DNA of 64,000 nt, from positions 32,222,274-32,286,273 of the forward strand of contig JAFMSR010000013.1 of NCBI GenBank assembly GCA_022818135.1. Direction: 5' to 3'. The stretch is from Saxidomus purpurata. Lineage: Eukaryota; Mollusca; Bivalvia; Venerida; Veneridae. The notes below the pieces were generated by a model. The model saw only the letters and a list, made by a program, of their open reading frames with translations, was not told where the DNA came from and searched no databases. Positions 32,320 to 42,625 of this stretch are shown piece by piece. Made by a program: the position numbers and the translations under genes. Numbering within the stretch: the stretch's first letter is position 1; each line of letters opens with the position of its first letter.

Positions 32320-32640
32320 TGTTTTTGGCAATAATTCTGTAATGAGTCAAGATAGAGTTATGGTTCTTGTACACTGCACTTACTCTCATTGTGTTTGACT
32401 ATGAAAAAAAAAAAAAAAAAAATAATACCAAACAGGGAATGCCACGTACCAAAAGTTGTATTAAATTCCAACCAGTAGTTTTCGAATTATGCTCCGGACA
32501 AGTAAAAGTAACATAGGTCAATAACTCTGTAATGAGTCAAGATAGAGTTGTTATTCTTTTTGCACTGCACTTCCTCTCATTGTGCTTGACCATTGTATGA
32601 AGTTGTATTGAATTCCAACCAGTAGTTTTTGGCCTGGGGA
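32320..32640. repeat. Two ~200-bp direct repeats
   Basis: TAATGAGTCAAGATAGAGTT and AAATTCCAACCAGTAGTTTT occur at 32340/32465 and again at 32530/32610, giving a diverged tandem pair with a poly(A) tract between. The phrase CAAACAGGGAATGCCAC at 32428 recurs at 33093 inside the pseudogene. Confidence 0.6.
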
Positions 32641-32701
32641 CTGAAAGTCCCCTAGGCTTAAGTTAGCATACCACATTTCAAACACTGCAGACAATTTAAC
32701 T

Positions 32702-33440
32702 GTGCTATGTGCGAATAACAACTGTAAACATGCGCTTTGGGAAAGTAGTGCAAGACAGACCAGATCAATCTTCTGTTTGAATGTCGCATACGATAAGAAC
32801 ATATTACAAATAACCGTTCAAATTGGCGAACAAGAAGACCAAATAGCTGAAGAAGGACACGCTTGTGATGATTGTGGATTAATTTTTGATTCCGTACACG
32901 ACGTTCAAAGACACACGACAAACGCGGCTGGTTTCCGGAAAACATTGAACCGCCTGCAAAAAAGCCTTGGACAAAAGAACATAGCAATGACGAACCGGAA
33001 GAGGATGTAGAAGACAACGAGGATTTTCTATTTCTCTGGGAAACCGTTCAAAACAGAACAAAGATAAATTTAACAAAAAAACAAAAATAATATCAAACAG
33101 GGAATGCCACAAGTTTTACAATCAGTACATTGATGGCGGACATAATGATGAAGTTTCGATAGAAATGGCTTCAGAGCGTACGCAACTGTATAAAGAAAAA
33201 CTCTTCTTTGAAAAATATCAGTGTCTTTTGGAAATGAACTGGCTGCCGTTGATGACGATCATAAGATAGTAAAGGAGATGGATAAACTACGAAATAGCGG
33301 CGTTAGTTTACCATCTGCAGTGAAAAGAATATCAAAGAAAAAGAAAAATAAACTTTTGGGACCTCTTTGAAGTATAAGTTTCTGATGAAGAAAGCTACGA
33401 AGAGGATGAAACAGAAAGTGAACAGGATGACAGGGAATGA
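32702..33440 (+). pseudogene. Frameshifted C2H2 zinc-finger gene remnant
   Basis: One frame gives HACDDCGLIFDSVHDVQRHT, a C2H2-like finger (C-x2-C-x12-H) whose second His is displaced. After a frameshift near 32935 another frame gives PENIEPPAKKPWTKEHSNDE and EEDVEDNEDFLFLWETVQNR. A third stretch gives HKFYNQYIDGGHNDEVSIEM and RTQLYKEKLFFEKYQCLLEM, then VKEMDKLRNSGVSLPSAVKR, a lysine run and an acidic tail ending at 33440. Order and composition resemble a C2H2 family that is multicopy in bivalve genomes. At least three frame changes and no introns suggest a dead, possibly retro-derived copy. Confidence 0.5.
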
Positions 33441-33699
33441 AAGCTCTGACACTGAAAAGTGTCTTCATTTATTGTTTTGATTGCAAAATGATGAGACATG
33501 GCACCTTCGGAGGAATATCTAAAGAAGTTATACTGTGATCTTATTAATTACTAAAACTGAAAAATCTTATGTTTTGAAAATCTTATTTCATAAACTTCAT
33601 TATTTTTGCATGTCCTATAGACATTTCATTTCAGTATGAATTAATAATAACATGGGTAAAATATAAATTTTCGAGCAGAACTCCCAAGTTCAATTTTCA

Positions 33700-34200
33700 C
33701 ATAGACATTACAATATCTGATACCCTATCTAGCGCCTGCTTCCAATCCTCAACAATACGTAGGAAGGTGGTCTGACAGCCAAAAGAAGACATAATATTGG
33801 CCAAAAAGTTGCCATTTTTCTTGTTGTCTGCCTTTTATACTTGTTCCCAGGCCTTTAAAGATGGTATTAATCTTCTGTCAGTTGATCACTAATTAATGTT
33901 TCATATATTTAGATAAAATTGGAAGAATGCTAACTGGACGGTTATTCTATTCAACAAATGGGTTATCTCTTTTATAAATTGGAGTGACTCGTGTTCTGTT
34001 AGGTACGCAGTGTTTAGGAAACTTGCTTTCTTTTGCAAGGCAATATGTCTTGTCAAGTTGAGATGACTGGAGCATACACTTTCACCATTTTGGACGGGAT
34101 TCCATCAATACCAGTAGCTTTTTTTAAACATTTAACCTTCTGATACATTTTTTCAACATCAGTTTGATAAACATTTTTAAAAGCAAAATTTTGGATGTCT
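33700..34200 (-). pseudogene. LINE reverse-transcriptase fragment
   Basis: Minus-strand reading gives KKATGIDGIPSKMVK, then FPKHCVPNRTRVTPIYKRDN, an in-frame stop, NNRPVSILPILSKY, YETLISDQLT and finally GCQTTFLRIVEDWKQALDR. These are the successive early motifs of non-LTR retrotransposon reverse transcriptases (the A-G-x-D-x-I-P, NxRPxSxLP and hydrophobic ALxDxV regions). Stops and frame changes break it and the catalytic Y/FxDD box is not seen, so it is a truncated dead copy. Confidence 0.7.
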
Positions 34201-35168
34201 ACATCATTTGATTTGATTTTTTTTCAATGCTTGGGTGTTCATTATTCACTGGGTTTTGTTTTCAATACCAATATTTTTTCTATGTTTACATAAAGACTTC
34301 AATTTTTTACAAACATTTTTTTATCAGAAATCAGACAGTCATATACTTTAAAATAATATTGCTGTCCTTTTTGTAGTTGCTTTTTGTGACAAAAAAGGTC
34401 AGTAAATACAATTAAATACATGTTCTTATTTCTGATGTCGCCTTAATAATATCGCAATCTACTATTCTTTTCTACTGGGAAGGACAGTCCACTAATGTTG
34501 ATAGAACTTGTGGCCCGACACATTTGCTTTTGTTTTGTTGTGTCATATGTCTTTTTGTGTAAGGTTTGATGGTGGGCCAAAGAGTTTAGATTTTGGTCCA
34601 CAACCACATTTTCCTGGAAATACGTACTTATTCTTTTTTTATTTTAGTTTTGAGGTTTCTAAGTTTAATATAAGTTTTCGAATTTTCAGGTCTTTTGTTT
34701 TTGTTGTAGACATTTCATGCCTGTCTGACTTAATATATAATGTTCCTGTATCTTCCATTTATGTATGTGGGTACCTTCAGTGGAGCATGTTCATCTATAA
34801 CCTCCTTCAGCAAGGTCTCGTGAAACCAATATATCCTCAATACCATCAAAAGTGTGGGCTATGTGAAATGGTACATGTGATAGATCTTCATTCAAATATT
34901 ATACATCATTTTTTCATTCTATATTTGAAAATGAATTTAGAATATGATAACAAAGCATATCTGTCAGGCTACAATCATTACCTAAAATACGCAGGTAGGG
35001 TGGAGAGATGACAGCGATTGTATGAAATCATTCGTCATTACAAAAGAAGTATAACCAGTCACACAGGTTTCCATTTCCGCAAAGGGCTTGTCCAAAAATC
35101 CAAAAAGCCGATATTTCTGGCTTTTGACCTAAACCGAGGTGATAAAAGATACATATTCAGCCACAGTC
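34201..35168. other. Region upstream of 14-3-3
   Basis: A 167-codon plus-strand ORF at 34508-35011 is rich in Phe, Tyr and Ile with no motif and is not called. The 14-3-3 promoter and 5' UTR should lie here; no TATA box could be fixed with confidence. Confidence 0.3.
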
Positions 35169-35330
35169 ATGTCGGCTAGTGATAGAGATGTGTTAGTCCA
35201 GAATGCGAGGTTAAGTGAAGAGGCCGAGCGGTACGATGATATGGCCGAGAACATGAAGCAAGTTGTGCAGAAGGACGAGCCTCTGAGTAACGAGGAAAGG
35301 AATCTACTGTCAGTAGCTTATAAGAACGTG
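35169..35330 (+). CDS. YWHA (14-3-3): 14-3-3 exon 1 (residues 1-54)
   Basis: The start ATG at 35169 was chosen because [20 protein letters not shown] aligns with the family N terminus; the in-frame ATG at 35139 would add ten unconserved residues. Ends AYKNV before GTAAGA, phase 0. Confidence 0.94.
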
Positions 35331-38300
35331 GTAAGAGTTCAGTAATTATCTCATAGCAGCGTCCAGTATTGGGTTACAGTTGCAACAATACATGAATTCT
35401 GGTGCTTATCAATCTTGAATTGATGAAATTTAGAGGTGATAAAAAAAAAACAATAAAAAATTGTGAATCATTACATAACAATTTCTCGAAAACTCCTACC
35501 AGTCAATTAAATATATATTGTTTGGACAAATGTGGAGCATCTATTGTTGCGTAATGTTTTGATGAGAAATATGATTAAAACTAAATTAAATCAGCTTGCA
35601 AAAACAAGGTAGACACATAGATTGGCAGCTTCTGAAAATCAATTTAACAATACCTGGAAAGAAGTTACCCATAATGCTTTGTGCACACTGGGCTGCAGCT
35701 ATGATAACACACACTCATAAGACATTGCTTAATAAATAAAGAAGGGGGAAATGTGATACTTGATAGACACAATCGCTGTGTAACATTTTTTAAAGATACC
35801 TCTTCGTCCTCTTGTCATACAAATCTATTTACGTATCCATTGCATTAAAATCATAGAATAGCATTTCGTTTTCGCTCCTTAGTGACAAATTCCAGTATAA
35901 TTCACCAATTTCCTGCAAATGAAATTGATGAAAGTTTCGTTTTACAAAAATTGAATCTGATTTGAATACCACAAAAATTTCAGAAAGAAATGAAAATTAC
36001 ATACCATTGAGCAAAAATATTGCAAAAAACAATTAAAACTGATTTTTTCAAGCGATTTTCCTCGATTCATTTCAAAATGTCTGACAACAGACGAAAGCCA
36101 TTCAAATACGAAATTTCCAAAGTCTTGTAGCTGGCACCAGAAAGGTTGAGTTGTGTAGGAAAATATATGAGAGTTGCAAATCCGTGTGTATATAGGTTCG
36201 TGCCTATAATAGAATACACAAAGTCACACATTTATCATGGCTTAAAATTTTTGCATCCAAAAACAACATCATTCTGTGATTATCCGAAATGCAATATCAG
36301 AGCTGTGTGCGAGCTAGTGCAAGGCATAATGCAGGGCGTTAGGTAGACCCAAGGTCCTGGGTTTTGACCCGTGAAAATTTCGAAATACCCGTATTTGACC
36401 CGCAATAAAAACGCCCGACGAGTCATATTTGACTCTTAGGAATTTTCATTCATGCGTCGATTCCTTAGCGTATTTGTCAATCAACTTGTTAATTACAAAC
36501 ACTCAGGCCGTTGCAACTGTTGACGCATCAGAAAGTGAGAACGTAGGCAGAGCTTGTATTTTAATCTACTTGCTTCCAGTCAATCAGCGACGATCACACA
36601 CATGCCGATTGACTCAGCTTTGATTATGACGTAGTCAACGGATGATTGGATTTGATTGACAAACAATTAACACATGTTCGGCATCGATATGTGTGTAAAA
36701 GGTGTTGTTAACACGCGGCACATAAATGATGCAATCAAAAGAGTATGCGCATCATTTATTTAGTACATGATGGTGACACTCTAATTAGATAATAAGTGGA
36801 TGTTTGTGCGGCGGCCTAGACAAGTAATATATTGTGTGTGATTCGTCGTGAGTTTAAATTATTGTAAGAGCATATTTATTTCGACTTTAGTGTTGAAAGT
36901 TTAACTTGCAAATTGTTATAGATGTAATTTTCACTTCTAAGAGCCTTACTTTTTCATCCTGCATGAAAAACTTAATATTGAAAGATAAATAAAATAATAA
37001 TCTTTATAAATTTGGTCAAATAACCTTCAGTATTTGTTAATTCCAATAAAATCGCGGAAAAAAAAGACGAAAATCGCGGACATGCAAGGTCGCGAAAATA
37101 TACATGTGACAAACGGGAAACAACATACATATGAGTCTGGGAAAGGGATCAGCAGCTAGATCTATCTAATTTAAGAATTTTTTGAAAATATAACAGTAGA
37201 GCTTCAGAACACACACAAAAAAATATGATGTACAAGACTGGAAACCCTATGACCCATGGTTCGACCCTGACTCTTGAAAATTTGATTTTGACCCTTGAAA
37301 ATTTAGGCTGAAGAGTCCATGACCCTTGAGTTTCAAAGCCTACCAGACGCCCTGATAATGGGTAACTTCCCAGTATTCATTTTTGGGAGTTGCATATCCA
37401 TGTGTACATGTAGGGAGACACTCAAAATCCCCTTGGTCCAAACATGGCATAGTAGTCATAATCCCCTTTATGGGTTTTACATTGTAATTTCAATAATTTT
37501 TTTTTTTCAGTTATTAGCTGTAGTAAAGCAAAACTAGAGACAAATAAAACATTATGTAAAATTTTTTATTCAACATATGCTTTTCCACTTGTAAAAGTCA
37601 TTGAGGGGATTTCGACCAAGGGGATTTTGAAGTACACTCGTACACGTATATACAGGGCTCATCCTAGGGTCAAATTTTAGGGAGAAGTGACATCTCCCTC
37701 AGCTCAATTTAGGGAAAAGTGAAGCAACTTAAGGGAAAAGTGGGTGTTCGCAAGGCGGATTTTTTCAACATTACCGGTATCTTGTCGAAAGTGCACTCAT
37801 TACTGTATGAAAAATAACTTGGAAATATACCAGTACAAAACCGGTATCTACTCTATGCATTCATAACAACTTAATTCAGTTGTGTATTAGGTGTGGTTCT
37901 AAATACTGAATGAAATGAAAATGTTGCATTTTATCAATTTTATTACATGATAATGCATGGTAAAGACAAACAAATTGAATATGATCATACTAGCAATGCC
38001 ATGAGAGTATCAAAGCAGCAACTTAAAACAAACACATAACAATTTTAAGCATTCGTAATAGCCAGATAATGCATTGGCAGTGGTGAATAATCACAAACAA
38101 ATTGAATATAATCATCCTAGCAATGCAATGAGAGCTTTCAAGATAAGCAGCAACTGTTTTTATAACAAACACATCCATCTCAAAATGCGTAAAATAGAAA
38201 ATGCATGCTTATAAAACAGAGTACATGGCAAAACATACAATGAAACTTAGCATGACTGTCATGTTAACGCTACATCAGTTTCACTATAATAAATTCACAT

Positions 38301-41300
38301 GGTGTATAGTATCCTAACTTTTTGTTTTTCCATTTCCTCAGGGTGGCAAACAGTTCCATTCTGGTCCGTCCGTCTGTTCTCATCCGTCCGTTTTGTCCAT
38401 CTGTCCCACAATCCGTTTCGTGTGGAATCCCCCTTTCACACTTGACGACTGTAACTTTGTCATGCATTGAAGCATTTTAAAATAACTTGGCACACATGTT
38501 TAGCACATCAAAAGACTGTACTTGTGGCAAGACCTACATCCCTACCACAAGGACAAGGTCAAATTACACTTGGAGCATGAAGGTTATGGAATCCTCTATA
38601 TATGCACACATTCACTTCCTGGACTGTAACTTTGTCATGCGTTGAAGGATTTTAAAATAACTAGGTACACATGTCTAGCACATCAAGGCCACGTGTCGCT
38701 GCAAGACCCACGTCCTTAGCTCAAAGGTCAAGGTCATACTTAGAACTTTCAAGGTAATGACTCCATATAAGCATAAATGCACTACATTCGGTGTCCACAT
38801 GTAACTTTGTCATGCATTGAAGGATTTTAAAATAATTTAGCACAAATGTCTAGCACATCAAATAGCGCGGCTCAGGTGCATGACCCACATCCCTACCTTA
38901 CAAAGGTCAAGGTCACCCTTAGAGTTTATAGGTAATGGAATCCTGTTTATATGCATACATTTTTGTCCGGACTATAACTTTATTATGCTTTCAGGGTTTT
39001 TAAAATAACTGTGCACAAATGTCTAGCACATAACCTGGATTTGTCCCATTCCAAGACCCAAGTCCCTACCTCAAAGGTCAAGGTCACACTTAGTGTTGAA
39101 AGTATATGGAATACTGTATGCATGATTACTCTGTCATGCATGGAAGGATTTTAAAATTACATAGCACATTTATTGAGCACATGGAGAGGACACAGACTGT
39201 GAGGCACCTCTTTCGGGGGCATTCGTCACTTGGGAGGGACAGCTCTTGTTCTTTTTCCATTTCCTCAGGGTCAAACAGTTCCATTCTAGGTCCATCCTCT
39301 GAAATTCTCATCAAGTCAGTTTTATTGTTCATTGATGTTCACAATGCAGTTTTGTGTAGAGAATCCCCTTTCACACTTGACACTGCTCATAGGCAAAACA
39401 GCAACACATTTTAATAGCTTCACCATGTTTGGGGGATTTGCTGTTCACTGAGGAAATATTAGTGGCGTTGTAAACACAAGACAATGGTTCATTTTTATAT
39501 TAACACTTCACAAGAAGTTTATACTGCCTGTACTCTGATACACATTCATCTACACTTCCTAGATGTGAGCTGTACTGTTGAATTAAACACAAAAACTCAT
39601 CATTGCCATACTTGGCCACTGATTCACTTTTTGCTATGTGGTCAGGTACTAGAACTTTCATGGCATCAATGACTCCATAATCCTGAAACCTGCTTACAAG
39701 GTTATCAACAATCTTCTTGTGGTATGTAGGTGCTACCCTGTCAAGAATATTCTGTTGCTGCTCGTAATAGCGCAGCTCAGGTGTAAACCCCCCATCGCCC
39801 TCCTCTTCCAAACTGCTGTCCTGAGTGTTGAACCCTTCAAATGTATAGTTGTCCTTGATACCCAGATTCACAGTGCCACTTTTTGACTCCTTGGCTGGTC
39901 TGTTGTAGATCACTTTCAGGGCTTTTTCTCCCTATCACCAGGGGCCGAATATCGGCCCCGTTAGCAATCGAAAATAACCTTCATTTTTCCCAATTCCAAA
40001 AAAAAAATTTTTTAAGTGACGTTTGCCAATGTGGTAGGCAGCCCTTAGGAGTTTGATGGCCAGCTCATCTTCTTCATTAATTTTGGCCTCGACCATCTTC
40101 TGCAGTGGTTTCTGCGACCGCAGACTGGATCTTGCGATGGCATCCAAGTGCTTCTGGCCTGGGAAATAAACAAATCAAGTAGACAAATTATGACATAGAA
40201 GGTTGTAACTGTAAAGAAACATTGCATGTTATAGAACAGCTTCAATTTTTACATACTTTTTTATAGTAATAATGCACAACATTGTTGTTCGGTCTTTTTA
40301 AAAAAAAATCATTTTTTAAAGCAAGTGCCGTTTCTTTTCTAGTGACTATACCGGTGTGTTTTTCAGAAATTTGATTTGTGCGTGCTGACCATACCGGCAT
40401 GTTGTTGATAGAGAAAGTACAAGAATTCAGCGACCAGTGACAAATGAAAGCTGATATTTAGCTAGTTTCATGAAGGAAAAAGACATTTATGGCTGGTTTC
40501 TGTTAAAACTTGGCAGAGTCTGTCATTGTCTTGTCAATATTCATGTACAAACAGCATCAAGTTTTGAATTTCATCGGTAACAAATGACCCATTCGGTTAA
40601 CTTTGCTGTGTAAATAAAGCATTTGGTCCAGTAAGAGTATATATATGCAACAAGAAATATACAAATGTAACCATTTCCTCGCCTGTAAACCACGGCGGGG
40701 AATCACATGATCAAAATAACCTCTAAACAAAAGTACATCTATGAAAAATGTAAGAAAATAATGAAAGCCGTTTAGCTGTAGATTAAAAGTATAGCCTATC
40801 TTATGGCAACATAAAAGTATTATAGAACTACACATGTCTCAATCATAGTCATCTTCTTATTGCGTTGAACACTTAAAAAATAAATTATGTCAGTTTCTTG
40901 AGGTGTTCAGCACAATAGGAAGGTGACTATGATTGAGACTTGTGTAGTTCTATAATACTTTTAAGTTGCCATAAGATAGGCTACATTTTACATTTACAGC
41001 TAAAAGGATTTCATTACCTTCTTTTAACATTTTTCTGAGATCTACTTTTGTTTACAGATTATTTAGACCATGTGATTCCCCACCGTGTAAATGTCAAAGA
41101 TTGTAACTCTTCTGAGGGTGATTTGACTAAATGTTACAAAAAGTAAAACTAGCACATATCTTGTTAGGCCATTTTCTTCCGCCATCTTGGTAGTTCCAGT
41201 TCACTGAACATAGAGACCACTATAATTACTTAATATATAAGATTATTTAAACTGGTTCATGTCCACCGAACATAGGGGACACTGTTTTTAAAAATAGAAA

Positions 41301-42625
41301 GCCTCTTCTAGTCAGCCATGATATATCATAATCTACTATACAGTACTACAGTAACATTAGTATAAGTTTTATAGATAACACTACAGTACTATATAGTCAG
41401 CTGGTGGCTTAGTGGTTAAAGCTGCTGACTTGAATCACTGTGACCTCTCATACATTGAGTGTCATTGGTTCAAGCCCTGCACTACTGATCATGTCTCTTC
41501 ATATGAGAAAGTTGGCAGTTTCTTACGGAGGATAGGAGTCTAGTTCTGGTACTTCCCAGGAATGGATGTTAGGTAAACTGCCTGCGTGTTAAAATGACCA
41601 AAATAAGGACGGAACGGGAGTTAAAACTCCTATAACAACAACAACAACAGTACTTTACAGAGATTACGGTACAGTCAACTGACATACACAGCACTACAGT
41701 TACAAACATTACTATACTGTACTACAATAAATTGTACTTCATTATTAAAGTTCTATAGAGTACTGTATACATTTGTACATGTGCTACATTACTGTACCAT
41801 ACCACAGCACTGTAGAACTACACAGTACTACATGACCACTGTAAATCCAACTTTTAAAAATATGTTGATCACTTCAAAAATCAATTTCACTTTTAATACA
41901 ATTGTAAACTCTGCATCATGATTATGTTGCGCAGATTAACCAATGTGTACAGCTGTTTAAATAATGTAAAAATGTCCATTTATAGTAAAAAGAATTCTTA
42001 ACTATAGATTGAAGATATCTTTATTTTTTAGGTTGGTGCCAGAAGGTCGTCATGGAGAGTTATCTCTAGTGTAGAGGCAAAAATGGAAGACGGCGATAAG
42101 AAGAAATCATTGACGAAAGCATATTGCGAAAAAGTTGAAAAGGAACTGAAAGATATTTGTAATGCTGTGTTAGAATTAATTGATAACCACTTGCTCAAAT
42201 CGGTTGAGAAAGGTCCAGATGATGAAAAAAAGCAGGAAAGTAAAGTCTTCTACCAGAAGATGAAGGGAGACTACTACAGATACCTTGCAGAAGTTTCTGA
42301 AGGCGGAGACCGGAAGGATGTAATTAACAAATCTGAAGCAGCTTACAAAGAGGCGACGATAGAGGCATCAAATCTTGCTTCTACTCATCCAATTCGTCTT
42401 GGCCTTGCTCTAAACTTCTCTGTTTTCTACTACGAGATTCTAAACAAGCAAAGCGAGGCGTGCACACTTGCTAAGGAGGCTTTTGACGAGGCGATTGCCC
42501 AGCTCGACCATTTGAAAGAAGAATCGTACAAGGATAGCACGCTGATCATGCAGTTACTACGGGATAACCTAACTCTCTGGACCTCGGACGCGCAGAACAA
42601 TGATGAACCGGACCAGGATGAATAA
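35169..42625 (+). CDS. YWHA (14-3-3): 14-3-3 protein, zeta/gamma-like (complete, two coding exons)
   Basis: Two exons, 35169-35330 and 42032-42625, join at [11 protein letters not shown] to give 251 residues, the normal family length (245-255). Signature blocks are [64 protein letters not shown] and [20 protein letters not shown]. The phosphopeptide-binding basic pocket is intact: Lys52, Arg59, Arg137 and Tyr138 correspond to human zeta K49, R56, R127 and Y128. The tail is acidic and variable ([12 protein letters not shown]). 14-3-3 proteins are cytosolic dimers that clamp phosphoserine/threonine clients in signalling and cell-cycle control. The loop [13 protein letters not shown] before ESKVF is longer than in vertebrate zeta. 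Assignment to one vertebrate isoform is not possible by eye. Confidence 0.95.
35331..36330. repeat. 14-3-3 intron, diverged dispersed repeat
   Basis: AGATTGGCAGCTTCTGAAAA..GAAGTTACCCATAATGC near 35620-35680 and AGGAAAATATATGAGAGTTG near 36158 match segments of CFAP69 intron 15 (14210-14560). The family is scattered and old. No coding sequence was seen. Confidence 0.4.
36333..37353. mobile_element. TIR element CAGGGCGT... in 14-3-3 intron
   Basis: CAGGGCGTTAGGTAGAC at the left and CTACCAGACGCCCTG at the right are inverted repeats bounding about 1.0 kb. Both flanks show ATAATG next to the ends (left ..GCATAATG, right ATAATGGG..), so the empty site would read GCATAATGGGTAAC, a phrase found reversed at 35664. 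The CAGGG terminus suggests hAT, but a six-base duplication is short for that family. No intact transposase. Confidence 0.5.
37413..37639. mobile_element. MITE with long GGGAGACACTCAAAATCCCC-type TIRs, copy 1
   Basis: 227 bp. The left end GGGAGACACTCAAAATCCCC and the right end GGGGATTTTGAAGTACACTC are inverted repeats; the 9-bp flanks GTACATGTA and GTACACGTA form a near-perfect target duplication. The interior is shared, same orientation, with the copy at 52286. Confidence 0.75.
38330..39252 (-). mobile_element. Reverse copy of the ATGCCCCCG-ended repeat element
   Basis: About four ~185-bp units with TAACTTTGTCATGCATTGAA, ATTTTAAAATAACT, CTAGCACATCA and TCAAAGGTCAAGGTCA. The right end reads CGGGGGCATTCGTCACTTGG then GGGACAGCTCTTGTTC, the reverse complement of the left end of the copy at 26213. 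The left end is less clear. Confidence 0.65.
39503..40158 (-). pseudogene. hAT-derived ZNF862-like gene remnant inside the 14-3-3 intron
   Basis: A minus-strand segment starting at a TTTCCCAG acceptor-like site reads [20 protein letters not shown] and [16 protein letters not shown]. After a ~100-bp interruption a second ORF reads [38 protein letters not shown] and [13 protein letters not shown], ending [11 protein letters not shown]. The order (KH.., AY.IAK-like motif, SRF.D.GV.DA, YG..E...L) resembles domesticated hAT-type ZNF862/KIAA1586-like proteins. The interruption contains a GGGGCCGA/TCGGCCCC hairpin (39941-39959) and looks like a separate insertion. No full-length gene is visible. Confidence 0.4.
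40617..41142. repeat. Long imperfect inverted repeat (fold-back element) in 14-3-3 intron
   Basis: Left arm about 40617-40876 and right arm about 40901-41142 are reverse complements with scattered mismatches; the best stretch is CTATCTTATGGCAAC, TATTATAGAACTACACA and TCTCAATCATAGTCA. The spacer is only about 25 bp. Transcribed as part of the 14-3-3 intron, it could fold into a hairpin of more than 200 bp. Confidence 0.8.
41393..41650 (+). mobile_element. tRNA-derived SINE with (AAC)n tail
   Basis: TGGCTTAGTGG at 41405-41415 matches the pol III A box consensus fully, and GGTTCAAGCCC at 41467-41477 matches the B box at 9 of 11 positions. A ~150-bp tRNA-unrelated body follows, ending in CAACAACAACAACAAC at 41634. 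Nearly full length and in the same orientation as the host gene. Confidence 0.8.
42032..42625 (+). CDS. YWHA (14-3-3): 14-3-3 exon 2 (residues 55-251)
   Basis: Acceptor TTTTTTAG at 42024-42031, then VGARRSSW to the TAA at 42623. Holds helices 3-9 and the whole C-terminal client groove in one exon. Confidence 0.96.
   Translation, partial: VGARRSSWRVISSVEAKMEDGDKKKSLTKAYCEKVEKELKDICNAVLELIDNHLLKSVEKGPDDEKKQESKVFYQKMKGDYYRYLAEVSEGGDRKDVINKSEAAYKEATIEASNLASTHPIRLGLALNFSVFYYEILNKQSEACTLAKEAFDEAIAQLDHLKEESYKDSTLIMQLLRDNLTLWTSDAQNNDEPDQDE

Noticed and set aside
34508..35011. 167-codon plus-strand ORF
   Set aside because: Aromatic-rich composition typical of T-rich DNA, no motif, no splice or repeat support; not called.
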